Assembly: GCA_050013075.1 (NCBI GenBank)
Contig: JBEKFZ010000152.1
Span: 1 to 7,544 of the forward strand
Direction of reading: 5' to 3'
From: JBEKIK01 sp050013075
GTDB lineage: Bacteria > Planctomycetota > Planctomycetia > Pirellulales > Thermoguttaceae
Length of the DNA: 7,544 nucleotides
Positions 4,271 through 7,544 of this stretch are shown piece by piece; the stretch's first letter is position 1, and every line of letters begins with the position of its first letter. A program made the position numbers and the translations under genes. The notes beneath the pieces were generated by a model. The model saw only the letters and a program-made list of their open reading frames with translations. It had not been told where the DNA came from and made no database searches.

Positions 4271-5683
4271 CTAAAATCCAAAATAGTTAGCGGCATTGCG
4301 GTAGCAGATATCCTGCACCATCGGGCCGATCATATCCATGTCGTCGGGTAGCAAGCCCTCTTTCATTTCCCGGCCCAGCAGGTTGCAGAGGATGCGACGG
4401 AAGTATTCGTGCCGGGTATAGGAGAGGAACGAGCGGCTGTCGGTTATCATGCCCACGAACCGGCTCAAGAGGCCCAGGTTCGACAGGGCGCCGATTTGTT
4501 TTTCCATGCCGTCTTTTTGATCCAGGAACCACCATGCGCTGCCGAACTGCATTTTGCCGGGCAGGCTGCCGTCCTGGTAGTTGCCGATCATCGTGGCGAC
4601 GATTTCGTTGTCCGCGGGATTGATGTTATAGAGGATGGTTTTGGCCAGGTGGTTGTCGCGGTCCAGGCGGTCGAAGAATTTAACCATCGGCCGGGCGACG
4701 TCGAAATCGCCGATGGAATCGAAACCCGTATCCGGCCCGAGCGCTTGGAACATCCGCGTGTTGTTGTTCCTCAGCACGCCGTAGTGGTATTGCTGGGTCC
4801 AGCCCTTTTCCTGATCCATTACGGCGAACTCATAGAGCATGGCCGAACGGAATTTTAGGATTTTATCTTCCGATAGATTGCCGCCGGAGCGAAGGCGGCG
4901 GAAAACGGCTTTTATATCCGAAGCCGTGTAATCATCGGCGTTGAACGTTTCCAGGCCGTGATCCGAAAGCCGGCAGCCCAGACGGTGGAAAAAGTCGTGG
5001 CGGCTGCGCAGGGCCTCCATGAATCGGGTGAAGTCGTCGTTTATTTCCATGCCGCTTGCCGCGGCCAACCTTTCCACCCAGGAGTTAAAGGCCGCCGGAT
5101 TTTCCACGGCCATGGCCTTATCGGGCCGAAAGGCGGGCAAAACCTTGACTGGAAACGAGGCGTCGGCGGCGATTGCGGCATGATATTCCAGGCTGTCCGT
5201 GGGATCGTCCGTGGTGCAGGACAGTACCACGTTCATCCGACGCATGATGCCCCGGCAGGAAAATTCCGGGCGGGCCAACATGGCGTTGCACTGGTTCCAT
5301 ATACTTTCGGCGGTTTGAGGATTCAAAAGCCGGTCGCTTATGCCGAAGGGCCGCTTCAGTTCCAGATGCGTCCAATGATAGAGCGGATTTCGCAGGGTTT
5401 GCGGCACGGTTTCGGCCCATTTTTGGAATTTTTCCCGATCCGTGGCGTTGCCGGTGATGAAGCGTTCCGGGGCGCCGGCCGTTCGCATGGCCCGCCATTT
5501 GTAGTGATCGCCGGCCAGCCAAATTTGCGTGAGGTTGTCGAAACCGCGGTTTTCGGCGATTTCCCGTGGCGGCAAATGGCAATGATAGTCGATAATCGGC
5601 ATTGCCTCGGCGAAACGATGATACAACTCGACCGCCCGGTCGCTTTGCAATAAAAAGTTTTCGGTAATGAAGATGTCGGTCAT
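4271..5683 (-). CDS. uxaC: Uronate isomerase (glucuronate/galacturonate isomerase)
   Basis: A full-length 470-residue protein, the normal UxaC length of about 465-475. UxaC (EC 5.3.1.12) interconverts D-glucuronate with D-fructuronate and D-galacturonate with D-tagaturonate in the cytoplasm, the first step of hexuronate breakdown. It belongs to the amidohydrolase superfamily. The metal-binding HxH is visible in IIDYHCHLPP (H34, H36), followed by AGDHYKWRAMRTAG, LKRPFGI, VLSCTTDDPTDSL, LPAFRPDKAM, and the C-terminal signature ITDSRSFLSYTRHEYFRRIL. The start is ATG 5681-5683; the Shine-Dalgarno is weak (AGCGAG). The gene has its own predicted promoter and a GntR/FadR-like palindrome upstream (5748-5776). 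No other hexuronate gene lies in the window; upstream on the same strand is motB, so this looks like a single catabolic gene placed after a flagellar operon. Confidence 0.95.
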   Translation of the reverse strand: MTDIFITENFLLQSDRAVELYHRFAEAMPIIDYHCHLPPREIAENRGFDNLTQIWLAGDHYKWRAMRTAGAPERFITGNATDREKFQKWAETVPQTLRNPLYHWTHLELKRPFGISDRLLNPQTAESIWNQCNAMLARPEFSCRGIMRRMNVVLSCTTDDPTDSLEYHAAIAADASFPVKVLPAFRPDKAMAVENPAAFNSWVERLAAASGMEINDDFTRFMEALRSRHDFFHRLGCRLSDHGLETFNADDYTASDIKAVFRRLRSGGNLSEDKILKFRSAMLYEFAVMDQEKGWTQQYHYGVLRNNNTRMFQALGPDTGFDSIGDFDVARPMVKFFDRLDRDNHLAKTILYNINPADNEIVATMIGNYQDGSLPGKMQFGSAWWFLDQKDGMEKQIGALSNLGLLSRFVGMITDSRSFLSYTRHEYFRRILCNLLGREMKEGLLPDDMDMIGPMVQDICYRNAANYFGF

Positions 5684-5747
5684 GACTGGCTCGCTTTACG
5701 GTATGGAAAGAGATTGTGCTGGTAAGGTCTTGCTAGAAAACGATACT

Positions 5748-5776
5748 AATTTATCAGACCTTCCATTGTCTGACAA
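5748..5776 (-). promoter_or_regulatory. Predicted uxaC promoter with overlapping GntR/FadR-type operator
   Basis: On the minus strand, TTGTCA (5771-5776, 5/6 to the -35 consensus) and TAAATT (5748-5753, 4/6 to the -10 consensus) are 17 nt apart. The -35 lies inside the 11-bp palindrome TTGTC-T-GACAA (5766-5776), which fits the TNGTNNNACNA consensus of FadR-subfamily GntR repressors, the group that includes hexuronate regulators such as UxuR and ExuR. A second inverted pair, TCAGAC/GTCTGA (5754-5773), overlaps it. The likely transcript start is near 5741, leaving a leader of about 57 nt before ATG 5683. Confidence 0.5.
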
Positions 5777-5780
5777 CTGT

Positions 5781-5811
5781 CTCGCGGAAATCGAGAGAAA
5801 AATGCCGCGAG
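5781..5811 (-). terminator. Hairpin after motB, not a canonical terminator
   Basis: CTCGCGG (5781-5787) pairs perfectly with CCGCGAG (5805-5811) around a 17-nt loop. It begins 7 bp after the motB stop codon in the direction of transcription. No T-run follows, so if it ends transcription it does so poorly or with help. It sits just upstream of the uxaC -35 box. Confidence 0.4.
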
Positions 5812-5818
5812 TTATCGT

Positions 5819-6568
5819 TTACGGAGTGATAAAGCGGCTGGCGCGTTCTTCCGGAGACCCCATGAAGTTTTCGGCATACTCGTCCAATATGTAGATCTCC
5901 ACGCGGGAGTTGTAGGAGTGCAGGGAAGGGGTCGTTTCCAGAGAGTAAGGCTCGTAAGCGCCTCCCTGGCTGAGCCGTAATCGCTCCGCGTCGATCCCAT
6001 GCCGCACAAGGAACTTCATCACCGCCTGGCAGCGGTCGTAGGATAATTGCCAAGGGTCTTTCGCGGTATGTCCTTCCGATCCGGGACTTCTCGTGGCGTG
6101 GCCGCGAATCTCGATCTTCTGCGATTTGCCGTGAATTTCAGTCGCTATCAGTATCAAGCGCTCTTTGGCCGTTTCGTCCAAGTCCGCCGAATCCTCGGCA
6201 AACAGGATCATGGTTCCCATGCAGCGCCGATTGCCGTCGTGCAGGACGAACAGGCTGGGTTTCTTCTCGCCCGTGCCGAGGGTTAAAGATTGGTTGCTTC
6301 GCAAACGGTCGACTCCGACGGCGTTGCCTGGCTTGGTGCCGGGGACGATCGAAGGGCCGGGAACCTGGCCGGACTTGATCGACGGCAACAGCGGCGGTCC
6401 GCCCGAAGATCTTTTGGAATTGCTCCCCGGATCTTGAAAGTACTGGGCAATGGCCTGTTTCACGGCGCCGTTCTGGGCGGTAATCCACATGACCAGAAAA
6501 AAAGCCATCATCGCGGTAACAAAGTCCGCGTATGCCACTTTCCACGCTCCGCCGCCATGGCCCGCCAT
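5819..6568 (-). CDS. motB: Flagellar motor protein MotB
   Basis: A 249-residue protein from ATG 6566-6568, with Shine-Dalgarno GAGGAT about 8-9 nt upstream. MotB is the peptidoglycan-anchored half of the flagellar stator. A single N-terminal membrane helix, AYADFVTAMMAFFLVMWI (residues 12-29), carries the ion-binding aspartate (D15, counterpart of E. coli D32). A plug-like segment, AVKQAIAQYFQDPG, follows. A proline/glycine-rich linker (about 50-90) leads to an OmpA-like peptidoglycan-binding domain (about 117-235) with IEIRGHATR, LSYDRCQAVMKFL and NSRVEIYILDE. The helix resembles proton-driven MotB types ('WKVAYADFVTAMMAFF') more than sodium-type PomB, so a proton motor is inferred. It lies 25 bp after motA and must share its transcript. 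The fliL often found next is absent; uxaC follows. Confidence 0.94.
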   Translation of the reverse strand: MAGHGGGAWKVAYADFVTAMMAFFLVMWITAQNGAVKQAIAQYFQDPGSNSKRSSGGPPLLPSIKSGQVPGPSIVPGTKPGNAVGVDRLRSNQSLTLGTGEKKPSLFVLHDGNRRCMGTMILFAEDSADLDETAKERLILIATEIHGKSQKIEIRGHATRSPGSEGHTAKDPWQLSYDRCQAVMKFLVRHGIDAERLRLSQGGAYEPYSLETTPSLHSYNSRVEIYILDEYAENFMGSPEERASRFITP

Positions 6569-6593
6569 GAGACATTATCCTCGCTGTTGGTTA

Positions 6594-7457
6594 TTATCCG
6601 GATGTTTCAACTTCCTTGAGCCAGACGTCCATTTCCTCGCGGCTGGGCCGGAACTCGCTAACCACGCCGCGCCGCGCCTGTTCCAGCACGACCTTGGGAG
6701 ACAGATCGCCCACAAACCCCGGGATGGCCGTGGCGATGATTCGCAGGAAGCCGATTTCGGCCGCGCTCAGGAACTCCATGCGCACGGCCATGGGGCCGAA
6801 AAATCCGTAAGACAAAAGGATGCCCAAAAATGTTCCCACCAGGGCGGCGCCAACTTTTTCGCCGATCTCATTGACCGGCCCGTCGATGGAACTCATCGTG
6901 ATAACGATTCCCAGCACTGCCGCCACGATGCCGAAACCGGGCAAGGCGTCGGCCGTCTTGGTCAACACGCCAGTCGGGGCCTGATGCTCTTCCTCGATTA
7001 TCCTCAGGTCCTCCTCCAACAGGCCGGGCAGTTTTTCGGGCTTCACCGTCCCGTCCACCAGCGGCGTCAATGCCCCGGTCAGAAAAGACATGGCATGATG
7101 GTTTTGCGTCAGTTTCGGGTATTTGCCGAAAATCAGGCTTTTATGCGGATCGAGAATGTGCGTTTCCAACGCCATCAGGCCGTCGCGCCGAGAAGTCCGA
7201 AACAGACTATACAGGAGCTTGAACAGATCTTCATAAGCGCTCTTGTTGTACGGGGTTCCTTTCACGCATTGAAGAACGCCGCGGATCAGATCCTTGAGGA
7301 CCTTCTTGGGCGACATCACAATCAAAGCGCCCAGAGCGGCGCCGCCAATGGTAAGAATCTCGGATGGGTGGATGAGTGCGAGTAACTGCCCCCCGGCCAT
7401 CATAAAGCCGCCCAGCACCGCCCCTAATACCACGATGAACCCAGCAATAACAAGCAT
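6594..7457 (-). CDS. motA: Flagellar motor protein MotA
   Basis: A full-length 287-residue protein from ATG 7455-7457. An in-frame TGA lies 12 nt upstream, so no earlier start is possible. MotA is the inner-membrane proton channel and torque-generating half of the stator. Four membrane segments are visible: about 1-23, 34-50, 170-190 and 203-222. The cytoplasmic loop carries FRTSRRDGLMALETHILDP. R90 and E98, the charged residues that contact FliG in E. coli, are present at the same numbers, and so are the two functional prolines, P173 (ADALPGFG) and P222 (FFGPMAVR). The Shine-Dalgarno is modest (GAG 8 nt before ATG). The gene is followed after 25 bp by motB. The 87 bp upstream to the window edge hold no gene or clear promoter that I can support. 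Confidence 0.95.
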   Translation of the reverse strand: MLVIAGFIVVLGAVLGGFMMAGGQLLALIHPSEILTIGGAALGALIVMSPKKVLKDLIRGVLQCVKGTPYNKSAYEDLFKLLYSLFRTSRRDGLMALETHILDPHKSLIFGKYPKLTQNHHAMSFLTGALTPLVDGTVKPEKLPGLLEEDLRIIEEEHQAPTGVLTKTADALPGFGIVAAVLGIVITMSSIDGPVNEIGEKVGAALVGTFLGILLSYGFFGPMAVRMEFLSAAEIGFLRIIATAIPGFVGDLSPKVVLEQARRGVVSEFRPSREEMDVWLKEVETSG

Positions 7458-7544
7458 CTTTGAATCTCAACGCTGACAAACCAGTAATGCCCCGGATTCA
7501 TACAATCATCCCCTGCCAATCACTGGAAATATATAGCATGTGGA

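Noticed and set aside
4409..5653. Long open frames on the plus strand opposite uxaC
   Set aside because: They are the antisense of a well-conserved enzyme gene in GC-rich DNA; their translations show no family pattern.
6450..7385. A 311-codon open frame on the plus strand opposite motA
   Set aside because: It lies antisense to motA, which has all its expected functional residues. The translation is rich in His, Gln and Arg and has no domain pattern, as is typical of a GC-rich shadow frame.
7498..7530. Possible sigma-54 promoter upstream of motA (TGGCA...TTGT on the minus strand)
   Set aside because: The distance between the two elements is two bases too long and the -12 GC is missing, so it does not fit the strict sigma-54 spacing.
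7458..7544. End of a further flagellar gene upstream of motA
   Set aside because: Short open pieces exist in the minus frames, but none matches the C-terminus of FlbD, FlgE or another expected neighbour.

Overview
The window looks like a piece of a bacterial chromosome, most likely from a planctomycete-type organism. The pointers are the sequence style of the secretin tail, the tail of a disrupted protein (a 'GGYFEDGF...MADGAVHF' pattern that I associate from memory with planctomycete secreted or pilin-like proteins), a lone ECF-type sigma factor, repeat-filled intergenic DNA, and a flagellar stator operon. This assignment is an inference from gene flavour, not a database result.

Layout, left to right. 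Positions 1-235 (+) hold the C-terminal end of a secretin, closed by a strong intrinsic terminator (280-321). Positions 450-1685 are a small gene or gene remnant split by a complete IS630-family element (574-1609) that carries a two-frame DDE transposase on the minus strand. The insertion can be undone on paper: removing the IS and one copy of the duplicated TA restores one continuous reading frame. Positions 1686-2079 have no gene but hold a long imperfect inverted repeat, four short hairpins in a row, and eleven 14-bp tandem units that stop just beyond the stop codon of an ECF-type sigma factor (2080-2658, minus). Upstream of it lies a small unrecognised ORF (2805-3047, minus) with a good promoter and ribosome binding site. 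After an AT-rich gap comes a UPF0175/DUF3368 (PIN-like) toxin-antitoxin pair (3454-4186, +), apparently with a leaderless antitoxin mRNA and a TTG-started toxin. The rest is on the minus strand: uronate isomerase uxaC (4271-5683), with a promoter and a GntR/FadR-like palindrome in front of it, and the flagellar stator genes motA (6594-7457) and motB (5819-6568).

How the genes work together: MotA and MotB form one functional unit, the stator. The UPF0175 and DUF3368 proteins form a second, an antitoxin/toxin pair. uxaC is a catabolic gene that shares the stator genes' strand but has its own promoter. The secretin, sigma factor, IS and repeats appear to be independent neighbours. I see no wholly new multi-gene system. 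The best new observations are the cleanly reversible IS insertion, a transposase stop codon supplied by the target site, the structured repeat island, and the predicted operators in front of the toxin-antitoxin pair and uxaC.
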